A stretch of 64,000 bases of DNA from Azospirillum sp. SYSU D00513 (lineage in GTDB: Bacteria; Pseudomonadota; Alphaproteobacteria; Azospirillales; Azospirillaceae), in contig NZ_JAFIQV010000002.1 in the NCBI RefSeq assembly GCF_017356015.1, positions 186,001-250,000 on the forward strand, given 5' to 3'. Positions 10,512 through 17,942 of this stretch are shown here, piece by piece. Under the pieces are notes generated by a model. It saw only the letters and a program-made list of their open reading frames with translations, did no database searches and was not told the origin of the DNA. Made by a program: the position numbers and the translations under genes. Each line of letters begins with the position of its first letter. Position 1 is the stretch's first letter.

Positions 10512-11462
10512 CTAGGCCGCCGCCTTCTCCGCCGGCTCCCTCACCTCGGTGACCTGCACGTCCACCGTCATGCCGAGATAGTCGGCGGCGTCGCCGTACC
10601 AGGCGCCGGAGAGCGGGCAGGCCTGGGCGGGGTCGCGGGCGACGGCGACGCGGATCAGGCTCTTGCCGCCGACGATGCCGTTGGTCGGGTCGAACTCCAC
10701 CCATCCCGCGCCCGGCAGGTAGATCTGCACCCAGGCGTGGGTGGCGCCGGCGCCGACGACCGGGGTGGCGTCCTTCTTCCCGCCTCCGGCCTTCGCCTCG
10801 TCCTTGCGCGCGGCGGCGTCGGCCGCCGGGTCGTAGAGGTAGCCGGACACGAAGCGCGCGGCGAAGCCCAGCGAGCGCGCCGCCTCCATCATGAACAGGG
10901 CGAAGTCGCGGCAGGAGCCCGTGCCCCCGGTCAGCGTCTCCACCGGCGTCTGGGTCCCTTCGGCGTGGCGCGACGCGTAGGTGAAGGACTCCTTGATGGC
11001 GAGCGTCATGGCGGCGAGCATCGCGCGCGTGTCCGGCGGCCCGCCGGCCGTCACCACGAAGCGCTTGGCCCAGTCGTCCACGAGATGGTCGGGGTCGGGG
11101 TAGTGGCGCTGGGCGTTGCGGGCGAGGTCCGGGATCTCCTCCGCCGAATAGCTGAAGGGGTAGGTGGCCGCGTAATCCTCGATCTCGAACTGCGGCCCGT
11201 CGAGCGGGTAGTGGTTGAGCCGTATGTGGCTCTCGAACCGCAGCTCCTCGGCCTCGGTGTCGAAGCTCGCCACGGCGATGGAGTTGCCGAACACGTCGTG
11301 CAGCCAGCGCACCTTTGCCGGCTTCGGCGCGATGACCAGGCCGGTCTCCAGAAGGCGCAGGTCGTGGCTGTCGCGCGGCCGGAACATCAGGCGGTGATCG
11401 CCGAAGCGCACCGGCCTGGCGTAGCGGTAGACCGTGCTGTGATGAACCTCGAGCGTCTGCAT
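10512..11462 (-). CDS. Transglutaminase-like protein (bacterial type with N-terminal beta domain)
   Basis: 316 residues from ATG 11462 (MQTLEVHHSTVYRY), preceded by GGAA. The N-terminal bacterial transglutaminase-like domain covers about residues 3-85. The core carries the Cys-His-Asp triad: Cys in TGGTGSCRDFA, His in GATHAWVQIYLPG and Asp in FDPTNG. An Ala/Lys-rich insertion (AARKDEAKAGGGKKD) lies between the Cys and His motifs. Relatives include cysteine proteases or peptidases of unknown substrate. It is transcribed divergently from the Fur-family gene. Confidence 0.88.
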   Translation of the reverse strand: MQTLEVHHSTVYRYARPVRFGDHRLMFRPRDSHDLRLLETGLVIAPKPAKVRWLHDVFGNSIAVASFDTEAEELRFESHIRLNHYPLDGPQFEIEDYAATYPFSYSAEEIPDLARNAQRHYPDPDHLVDDWAKRFVVTAGGPPDTRAMLAAMTLAIKESFTYASRHAEGTQTPVETLTGGTGSCRDFALFMMEAARSLGFAARFVSGYLYDPAADAAARKDEAKAGGGKKDATPVVGAGATHAWVQIYLPGAGWVEFDPTNGIVGGKSLIRVAVARDPAQACPLSGAWYGDAADYLGMTVDVQVTEVREPAEKAAA

Positions 11463-11684
11463 GATCGTTCCGGAAAATACCGCGCCGGGAGGGACGTCCC
11501 CGCGCTGGCGGTCAGCACGAAACACACCCATTTGTGAACTGTTCCAACTCGCATTATGCTGGCGGAACCGGGGGACAAAGGGGCTGTCTGGAAAGAAGAT
11601 GGCCTCGACGGGCGAAGCTTGCTAGAGACACTGTCCAAAGACAGCGGCAGGGTTCGGCCGTCACGAACAGGGAAGGGGAGCGTC

Positions 11685-12119
11685 ATGGCCTCGCGCCTGG
11701 AGGAGCTTTGTGTCCAAAAGGGTCTGAAGATGACCGACCAGCGCCGCGTCATCTCGCGCGTGCTGTCGGACGCGACCGACCATCCGGACGTGGAGGAGGT
11801 GCACCGCCGCGCCGCCGCGATCGATCCGCGGATCTCGATCGCGACCGTCTACCGCACCATGCGCCTGTTCGAGGAAGCCAACGTCATCGACCGGCTGGAC
11901 TTCGGCGACGGGCGCGCGCGCTACGAGCAGAACCGCGCCGAGCACCACCACCACCTGATCGACCTGGAGTCGGGCGAGGTGGTCGAGTTCACCAACGAGG
12001 AAATCGAGCGGCTCAAGGAAACCATCGCCCGCGAACTCGGCTACGAGCTGATCGGGCACCGGCTGGAGCTGTACGGCGTGCCGCTCGCCACCCGGAAGGG
12101 CAAGCCCGAGGAGTCCTGA
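11685..12119 (+). CDS. fur: Fur family transcriptional regulator
   Basis: 144 residues from ATG 11685, behind GGAAGGGGAG. It has the winged-helix segment MTDQRRVISRVLSDATDHPDVEEVHRRA and the recognition helix SIATVYRTMRLFEE, followed by metal-site residues RARYE and AEHHHHLIDLESG, and a dimerisation half. It lacks the C-terminal CxxC zinc site of enterobacterial Fur; Cys9 is the only cysteine. Alphaproteobacterial members of this type often act as Mur, the manganese-sensing regulator. The ABC importer at 13.7 kb is a plausible target, though this is inference. It is not obviously Zur or PerR. Confidence 0.85.
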   Translation: MASRLEELCVQKGLKMTDQRRVISRVLSDATDHPDVEEVHRRAAAIDPRISIATVYRTMRLFEEANVIDRLDFGDGRARYEQNRAEHHHHLIDLESGEVVEFTNEEIERLKETIARELGYELIGHRLELYGVPLATRKGKPEES

Positions 12120-12278
12120 GCGCTCCTGCCCATCCGCTAGGCATCACCCCGTTGCGCCCGCACCCACGCGCGGTTCGGTAGGTCATCGCTTGCGGAGTGC
12201 GCCGGGTGCGAGGCTAGGCGGACGGGAGGGGCGTGGCTAGCTTAAGGTCGAGAAACAATCGACGAAAGCCGGCCCGTC

Positions 12279-12512
12279 ATGGACGACAGCAGCAACGATC
12301 CCCTGCTCGCCCGCATCGACCGCCTGACCGAGCAGGTCTCGCGTCGCCTGGACCAGCTGGAAGAGCGCCTGCGCCTTCTGGAGCAGGACAACGGTGAGAT
12401 CATCAACCTCCTCATCGCCGTGAAGGCCGGGCTGGAGGAGGCCACCGGGGAGATCCTGGTGGAGGTCGAGGAGGATGGCGAGGGCATGGCGCCCGACGCG
12501 GTCCTGCACTGA
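12279..12512 (+). CDS. Small coiled-coil protein of unknown function
   Basis: 77 residues, strongly helical, with heptad-like leucines (LLARIDRLTEQVSRRLDQLEERLRLLEQ) from residue 9 to 37, then an acidic C-terminal half. No ribosome site is obvious, but codon use and third-position GC look like those of a real gene. It has no membrane segment, cysteine or catalytic motif. It stands alone between the Fur-family and HAD genes. SlyX-like small coiled-coil proteins look similar, but no family can be assigned. Confidence 0.6.
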   Translation: MDDSSNDPLLARIDRLTEQVSRRLDQLEERLRLLEQDNGEIINLLIAVKAGLEEATGEILVEVEEDGEGMAPDAVLH

Positions 12513-12666
12513 CGCGCTGATCCCGGCACCGTCCCTTCCAGCGCGTCTCTCCGGGCTAAGGGTTCCGGCCATGAACATCGGGAACGCCTCCCTGTGTTGA
12601 TCCCTCGGCATCGGTCGCGGCCGGAATCCGCTTGCCCGCCGGGCGCCCGCGCCGGATAACCGTTCC

Positions 12667-13374
12667 ATGCGCTCCCTCAACGGCATCCCGGCGGCCGAGG
12701 CGGCAGGATCCCACTCCTCCGACCGCCAGACCGACCGTCAGACCGATCCCCTGCCGGAGCCGGGACGGACCCCCGCTCCCGGCGCCGCCTTCTTCGATTT
12801 CGACGGCACGCTGATTCACGGCGACAGCCTTCTTCTGTTCATCGGCGAGGTGATCGGCCGGCGCCGCGCCCATCTCGCCTTCGCCGACGCGCTCCGATCC
12901 GGCCTGCACCGCCATGTGCGCCGGCGCGGGCCGGGCGTGGATTTCCCCGGCTCGGTCAAGGCCATCATGCTGAAGCGGACCCTGCGCGGGCTGCCCGTGG
13001 CGGACGCGCTGGAGGCGGCGGAACGGCTGGTCCACCGCCTGCGCTGGCACGAGCCGATGGTGGAGACGCTGAAGGCGCACGGGCGCGAGGGCCGCCGCGT
13101 GGTGGTGGCGACCGGCGCGCTGGACATCTACATGCCGGCGCTGCTGCGCGGGCTGCGGATCGACGACCTGCTGGCGACGGGCATGGAGGTGCAGGACGGG
13201 GTCCTGACCGGCCGCCTGTGCACCGGAAACTGCGTGCGGCTGGACAAGGCCACGCGCGTGCGCGCCTGGATCGAGCGGCATGGCCCCTTCCTCCAGACCT
13301 GGGGCTACGGCAACCGGCCGAGCGACGTGCCGATGCTGTCCATCCTCGACAACCCCGTCTTCGTGAAGATCTGA
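12667..13374 (+). CDS. HAD-IB family hydrolase (SerB-like)
   Basis: 235 residues. Motif I FFDFDGTLIHGDS gives the nucleophile Asp and the acid/base Asp (residues about 43-45). Motif II is the ATGA segment, and the C-terminal acidic motif is GYGNRPSDVPML. The helical cap between motifs I and II is typical of subfamily IB, which includes phosphoserine phosphatase and various phospholipid or sugar phosphatases. The first 38 residues are low-complexity (SDRQTDRQTD), so translation might begin later. The substrate is unknown. Confidence 0.87.
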   Translation: MRSLNGIPAAEAAGSHSSDRQTDRQTDPLPEPGRTPAPGAAFFDFDGTLIHGDSLLLFIGEVIGRRRAHLAFADALRSGLHRHVRRRGPGVDFPGSVKAIMLKRTLRGLPVADALEAAERLVHRLRWHEPMVETLKAHGREGRRVVVATGALDIYMPALLRGLRIDDLLATGMEVQDGVLTGRLCTGNCVRLDKATRVRAWIERHGPFLQTWGYGNRPSDVPMLSILDNPVFVKI

Positions 13375-13610
13375 TCCCCGGAGGATCCGGCGCTGGCCCT
13401 TCGCGGCCGGCGGCGTTCCATGTCCTTCCTCCCTCCGCCGTCTTTCCCCCCGCCGTCTTTCCTTCCGCCGGTTTTTCCTGGTGGCGCTTGCCCCCGCCGC
13501 GCCGCCGATGCCCGCTCCGGCCCGGCGGAACAGGGACTCTTCCCCAATATTGCGCGCCCGCTCCCGCCGGCTTCTGGCGGCGGCGTGAATCGGCGTGTTG
13601 GCGGTGGCCC
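13375..13610. other. Intergenic stretch upstream of the metal-importer promoter
   Basis: A pyrimidine-rich tract (CCGCCGTCTTTCC-type repeats, 13430-13475) follows the HAD gene. No gene or terminator is recognised. An open frame runs through into the binding-protein gene but lacks a credible start here. Confidence 0.5.
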
Positions 13611-13640
13611 TTGCACGGCCGTGTCTTCGCTTCATATAAC
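13611..13640 (+). promoter_or_regulatory. Probable sigma-70-type promoter of the metal ABC operon
   Basis: TTGCAC (13611-13616) and TATAAC (13635-13640) are separated by 18 bases, a good match to the housekeeping consensus. Transcription would start near 13647, at the edge of the dyad at 13649-13659. This lies upstream of either possible start of the substrate-binding gene. Confidence 0.6.
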
Positions 13641-13648
13641 AGTGGAAC

Positions 13649-13659
13649 GCAAGTCTTGC
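13649..13659. promoter_or_regulatory. Possible operator dyad at the transcription start of the metal operon
   Basis: GCAAGTCTTGC is a perfect inverted repeat around one base and overlaps the predicted start site. That is the right place for a metal-dependent repressor. Mur or MntR/DtxR-type proteins are the natural candidates, but the match to a known site is not strong enough to name one. Confidence 0.4.
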
Positions 13660-13701
13660 CGCTGTTGTTTATTTGGCATTGACGGGAAAGACGGGTCAAA
13701 C

Positions 13702-14754
13702 ATGAAGACAACAGTCAATATGAACATATGTTCACATAGACGTTTTCTCGGATGGCCGGGGCGGCGACTCATGCCGTTGCTGCGCCGCGTGCTCGGCCTG
13801 TCGCTGCTGGCGGCGCTGCTGGCGGCCTCTCCGGTGGCTTCACCGGCGGGCGCGGCGGAAGCGCGGCTGAAGGCCGTCGCGACCACGGGCATGGTCGCCG
13901 ACCTCGTGCGGGCGGTCGCCGGCGACCGCGCGGAGGTGGAGGCGCTGATGGGAGAGGGCATCGACCCGCACCTCTACAAACCGACCCGCTCCGACACCGC
14001 CCGGCTGCTCGGCGCCGACGTGATCTTCATCAACGGCCTCCTGCTGGAGGGCAAGATGACCGATTCCTTCTCCCGCCTGTCCGGCGCCGGCAAGCCGGTG
14101 GTGGCGGTGGCGGAGGCGGTGCCCAGGGACCGGCTCGTCGCGCCGCCGGAGTTCGAGGGCTCCTTCGACCCGCATGTCTGGATGGATGTCGGGGCCTGGA
14201 TGCTGGCGGTGGCACCGGTGCGCGACGCCCTGTCCCGCCTCGACCCGGCGGGCGCCGACCTCTACGCCCGCAACGCCGAGGCCTACACGGCGCGGCTGCG
14301 CGAGCTGGACGGCTACGCACGGCGGGTGCTGGAGTCCGTTCCGGCCAACGCCCGGCTGCTGGTCACGGCGCACGACGCCTTCAACTATCTCGGCCGCGCC
14401 TACGGGATCGCGGTGCGCGGCATCCAGGGCATCAGCACCGAGTCGGAGGCCGGCCTCAAGGTCATCGAGGAGCTGGTGGCGCTTCTGGCCGACCGGCGCG
14501 TCCCGGCGGTCTTCCCGGAAACCAGCGTGTCGGACCGCAACGTGCGGGCACTGATCGAGGGGGCCGCGGCGCGCGGCCACGCGGTGGCGCTGGGCGGTGC
14601 GCTCTTCTCCGACTCGATGGGCGCGCCGGGCAGCTACGAGGGCACCTACGTCGGCATGATCGACCACAACGTGACGACCATCGCCCGCGCGCTCGGCGGG
14701 CAGGCGCCGGCGGGCGGCTTCCAGGGCAAGCTGGCCCCGGCGGAACAACGGTAA
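13702..14754 (+). CDS. Metal ABC transporter substrate-binding protein (manganese/zinc, TroA/SitA type)
   Basis: 350 residues from ATG 13702, or 327 from ATG 13771, where a more usual signal peptide begins ([20 protein letters not shown], cleavage near AGAAEA). The cluster A-I binding fold shows ligands His in DPHLYKPT, His in DPHVWMD, Glu in FPETSVSD and Asp in GMIDHNV. A two-His, Glu, Asp set is that of PsaA/MntC/SitA. The His-rich loop of ZnuA is absent, so manganese is the likelier cargo. A 14-bp palindrome at 13721-13734 lies inside the longer reading but in the leader of the shorter one. It is first in a five-gene operon. Confidence 0.9.
   Translation: MKTTVNMNICSHRRFLGWPGRRLMPLLRRVLGLSLLAALLAASPVASPAGAAEARLKAVATTGMVADLVRAVAGDRAEVEALMGEGIDPHLYKPTRSDTARLLGADVIFINGLLLEGKMTDSFSRLSGAGKPVVAVAEAVPRDRLVAPPEFEGSFDPHVWMDVGAWMLAVAPVRDALSRLDPAGADLYARNAEAYTARLRELDGYARRVLESVPANARLLVTAHDAFNYLGRAYGIAVRGIQGISTESEAGLKVIEELVALLADRRVPAVFPETSVSDRNVRALIEGAAARGHAVALGGALFSDSMGAPGSYEGTYVGMIDHNVTTIARALGGQAPAGGFQGKLAPAEQR
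13721..13734. promoter_or_regulatory. Perfect 14-bp palindrome near the start of the binding-protein gene
   Basis: TGAACATATGTTCA is perfectly self-complementary and sits in a short AT-rich patch about 75 bases after the predicted transcription start. It could be a second operator if translation begins at 13771. Confidence 0.35.
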
Positions 14755-14765
14755 GGGGTTGGGGA

Positions 14766-15632
14766 ATGCAGCATTTCATCGGGCGGCACGCCGCCGCGGA
14801 ACCCGGATCCGGCGACGCGGACGCCGGGTCCAGCCCCCTTCCTGATCCTCTCCCGAATCCCTTGCCAAATCCCCTGCCGAGCCCGCTCGCCATCCGCGGC
14901 CTGACCGTCGCCTACCACCGCCGGCCGGTGCTGTGGGAGGTCGCCTACGAGGCGCCGCCGCGCGGGCTGATCGCGGTGGTCGGGCCGAACGGCGCTGGCA
15001 AATCGACCCTCATCAAGGCCTGCCTGGGGCTGGTGCCGAAGGTCGCGGGAACGGTCGAGGCCTTCGGGCGGCCAATCGGCGAGCAGCGCCGCCGCATCGG
15101 CTATGTGCCGCAGCGCGAAAGCGTGGACTGGGACTTCCCCGTCTCGGCGCTCGACGTGGTCGCCATGGGGCGCTACGGCCGGATCGGCTGGTTCCGCCGG
15201 GTGTCGCGCGCCCACAAGGAGGCGGCGCTGCACGCGCTGGAGCGCGTCGGCATGGCCGACTTCGCGCGGCGGCAGATCGGGCAGCTCTCCGGCGGGCAGC
15301 AGCAGCGCGTCTTCCTGGCCCGCGCGCTGGCGCAGGAGGCGCAGCTCTATTTCATGGACGAGCCCTTCGCCGGGGTGGACGCCGCGACCGAGCACGCCAT
15401 CCTCGACGTGCTGCGCGACCTGGACGCCGCCGGCCGCACGGTGGTCTGCGTCCACCACGACCTGCAGACGGTGGGTGGCTATTTCGACCATGTGCTGCTG
15501 ATGAACACGCGGGTGGTCGCGCACGGCCGGGTCGCCACCACCCTGACGCCGGAGCTGCTGGCCCGCACCTACGGTGGCCAGTCCCAGGCCTTCGCGGCGG
15601 CTCTTCCGGCACGGCAGGACGCCCGGCCATGA
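14766..15632 (+). CDS. Metal ABC transporter ATP-binding protein
   Basis: 288 residues, starting 11 bases after the binding-protein stop. Walker A is GPNGAGKST (near residue 77), the ABC signature LSGGQQQR (near 177), Walker [11 protein letters not shown], and the switch His appears in CVHHDL. This is the MntA/SitB/ZnuC family ATPase that drives import through the two following permeases. The N-terminus is unusual: a tandem Pro-Leu run ([18 protein letters not shown]) at about residues 25-42 precedes the conserved domain and is likely disordered. The gene ends in a 4-bp ATGA overlap with the next. Confidence 0.95.
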   Translation: MQHFIGRHAAAEPGSGDADAGSSPLPDPLPNPLPNPLPSPLAIRGLTVAYHRRPVLWEVAYEAPPRGLIAVVGPNGAGKSTLIKACLGLVPKVAGTVEAFGRPIGEQRRRIGYVPQRESVDWDFPVSALDVVAMGRYGRIGWFRRVSRAHKEAALHALERVGMADFARRQIGQLSGGQQQRVFLARALAQEAQLYFMDEPFAGVDAATEHAILDVLRDLDAAGRTVVCVHHDLQTVGGYFDHVLLMNTRVVAHGRVATTLTPELLARTYGGQSQAFAAALPARQDARP

Positions 15633-16918
15633 GTGCGGAGGCGCTGACGGGCGGCATCCCGCTGGAGGAGCTTCTGCGCGTGCTCTTCTTCCAGGCCGGC
15701 TTCAACACCGCTGTGGTGGTGGCCGGCACGGCGGCGCTCGGGCTCGCCGGCGGGACGGTCGGCACCTTCCTGCTGCTGCGCCGCCGCGCGCTGGTCAGCG
15801 ACGCGCTGAGCCACGCCACGCTGCCGGGCATCGCCGTCGCCTTCCTGATCGGAGCGGCGCTCGGGCTGCCCGGCCGCTCCTTGCCGCTGCTGCTGGCCGG
15901 CGCCGTGGTCAGCGGGGTGCTGGGTCTGCTGACGGTGCAGGCGCTGGCGCGCCACACCCGGCTGACCGAGGATTCCGCCATCGGCGCCGTGCTGTCGGTC
16001 TTCTTCGGGCTGGGCATCGTGCTGATCAGCTACATCCAGAACCTGGAGCTGGCCGGGCAGGCGGGGCTGAAGACCTTCATCCTCGGCCAGACCGCGGCGA
16101 TGGCGCGGGGGGAGGCCATCGCCATCGGACTGCTCGCCGCCGGGGCGGCGGCGGCGGTGGCGCTGCTCTTCAAGGAGTTCCGCGCGCTCGCCTTCGACCC
16201 CGGCTTCGCCGCGGTGCAGGGCTGGCCGGTGGCCCGGCTCGACCTCGCCCTGATGGGGCTCGCCACGCTGGTGACGGTGATCGGTCTCCAGACGGTCGGG
16301 CTGATCCTGGTGGTGGCGCTGCTGATCATCCCGCCGGCCGCCGCGCGCTTCTGGACCGACCGTCTCGCCCTCATGACCTGGCTCGCCGCCGGCATCGGGG
16401 CGCTCAGCGGCTGGCTCGGCGCAACCCTGTCGGCGCTCCTGCCGAAGATGCCCGCCGGGGCCGTCATCGTGCTGGTGGCGGGATTCTTCTTCCTGCTGAG
16501 CTTCCTGTTCGCCCCGGCGCGCGGGCTCGCCGCCGCGGCGCTGCGCGGCCTGGCGCTGCGCGCCGGCTACGCCGAGCGCGCGGCGCTGGTCCGGCTGCTC
16601 GCCGCGGAGGGCGGCGCCCCGGCACCGGTTCTCGCGGCGCCGCTCCGGCTGGCGCTGGCCGCCCGCGGCCATCTGCGCGGCGGGCGGCTGACCGGGCGGG
16701 GCCGCGCCGCCGCCCGCCGGGCCGAGCGCAACCGCCGGCTCTGGGAGCGCTTCCTCATCGACCACCCGACGCTGCTCCCCGGCCAGCTCCGCTGGGGCAT
16801 CGACGACATCGACGAGGCGCTGCCCGGGGATCTGGTGCGGCTGCTCGAAGAGCGCGATGCCCAAGAGCGGAACGCTTTGGCACGGCAAGCACCGGCCCCC
16901 GGACGGCTCGCGTCCTGA
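15629..16918 (+). CDS. Metal ABC transporter permease with C-terminal DtxR-like domain
   Basis: 429 residues. The first 290 or so form an ABC-3 family permease ([23 protein letters not shown], then eight or nine membrane segments ending [13 protein letters not shown]). About 130 further cytoplasmic residues follow. They are basic and contain [20 protein letters not shown] sequence and [18 protein letters not shown], resembling the winged-helix plus dimerisation region of DtxR/MntR repressors. Permeases with such tails occur in other bacteria. The tail may sense intracellular metal, but that is inferred. Start and stop are coupled to the ATPase gene by the ATGA overlap. Confidence 0.9.
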   Translation: MSAEALTGGIPLEELLRVLFFQAGFNTAVVVAGTAALGLAGGTVGTFLLLRRRALVSDALSHATLPGIAVAFLIGAALGLPGRSLPLLLAGAVVSGVLGLLTVQALARHTRLTEDSAIGAVLSVFFGLGIVLISYIQNLELAGQAGLKTFILGQTAAMARGEAIAIGLLAAGAAAAVALLFKEFRALAFDPGFAAVQGWPVARLDLALMGLATLVTVIGLQTVGLILVVALLIIPPAAARFWTDRLALMTWLAAGIGALSGWLGATLSALLPKMPAGAVIVLVAGFFFLLSFLFAPARGLAAAALRGLALRAGYAERAALVRLLAAEGGAPAPVLAAPLRLALAARGHLRGGRLTGRGRAAARRAERNRRLWERFLIDHPTLLPGQLRWGIDDIDEALPGDLVRLLEERDAQERNALARQAPAPGRLAS

Positions 16919-16940
16919 TCGGAACCCTTCGGAGACGGCC

Positions 16941-17942
16941 ATGGAACTGACGCTTCTGGATTTCCTGCGCATCGATTTCCCGGCCCTGCTGGCGGCGGTG
17001 CTGGCCTGCGCCGCCTGCGCGCTGGTCGGCAATTTCCTGGTGCTGCGGCGTCAGGGGCTGATGGGCGACGCGATCAGCCACGCGGTGCTGCCGGGCATCG
17101 TCGGCGGCTTCCTGGTGGCCGGCACGCGCGAGACGCTGCCGATGATGGCGGGCGCCCTGCTGGCCGCCGCACTCGCCGGCGTGCTGATCGAGGCGGTGCG
17201 CCGGCTCGGCCGGCTGGAATCGGGTGCGGCCATGGGGGTGGTCTTCACGGTGATGTTCGCGGCCGGCGTCGTGCTGATCGAGCGCGCGGCGGCGAGCGGC
17301 GTCGATCTCGACGCCGACTGCGTGCTCTATGGCCAGCTTGAGACCATCCTGTGGCTGGAGCCGACCGGCTGGGGCTCGCTGCTCGACCCGGCGGCGCTGG
17401 CCGGCCTGCCGCGCGAGGTGATGACGCTGGGCTTCGTCCTGGCGCTCTGCGCGGGGCTCGTGCTGCTCTTCTACAAGGAGCTGAAGATCACCACCTTCGA
17501 CCCGGCGCTGGCCAGCACGCTCGGCATTCCGGCGGGCGCCTTCCATTACGGGGTGGTGCTGCTGGTGGCGGCCACCGCCATCGCCGCCTTCGAGGCGGTG
17601 GGCTCCATCCTCGTCATCGCCATGCTGATCTGCCCGGCGGCGGCGGCGCGGATGCTGACCGACCGCTTCGCGGCGCAATTGGCCTTGAGCGTGCTGCTGG
17701 GCGTGCTGGCGGCGGTGCTGGGCTACGGCGGGGCGGCCTTCCTGCCGCTGTGGCTGGGGGCGGAGCATTCCCTGAACGCGGCCGGAATGATCGCGGTCGC
17801 CTCCGGGCTGATCCTGGCGCTCGCCGTCCTGTTCGGGCCGCGCCACGGGCTGGTGGGGCGCCGGCGCGGGCTGCGGCGCGTCCGCGCGTCCGCCACCCCC
17901 GCTTCCTCCCCCGGCCCCGCCGTCCTGGGCGGGGAGGCGTGA
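16941..17942 (+). CDS. Metal ABC transporter permease (second subunit)
   Basis: 333 residues from ATG 16941, behind GGAG. An ABC-3 family permease with LRRQGLMGDAISHAVLPGIVGGF near residues 36-58 and about eight membrane segments, without the DtxR-like tail of its partner. Two unlike permeases in one operon imply a heterodimeric channel, as in SitCD. The last 30 residues are Arg/Pro-rich. The stop overlaps the start of the following hybrid kinase gene (TGATG). Confidence 0.94.
   Translation: MELTLLDFLRIDFPALLAAVLACAACALVGNFLVLRRQGLMGDAISHAVLPGIVGGFLVAGTRETLPMMAGALLAAALAGVLIEAVRRLGRLESGAAMGVVFTVMFAAGVVLIERAAASGVDLDADCVLYGQLETILWLEPTGWGSLLDPAALAGLPREVMTLGFVLALCAGLVLLFYKELKITTFDPALASTLGIPAGAFHYGVVLLVAATAIAAFEAVGSILVIAMLICPAAAARMLTDRFAAQLALSVLLGVLAAVLGYGGAAFLPLWLGAEHSLNAAGMIAVASGLILALAVLFGPRHGLVGRRRGLRRVRASATPASSPGPAVLGGEA

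Noticed and set aside
13721..13734. Reading the palindrome TGAACATATGTTCA as a LexA (SOS) box
   Set aside because: It resembles the Gram-positive LexA site, but alphaproteobacterial LexA uses a different direct-repeat motif and the downstream operon is for metal uptake.
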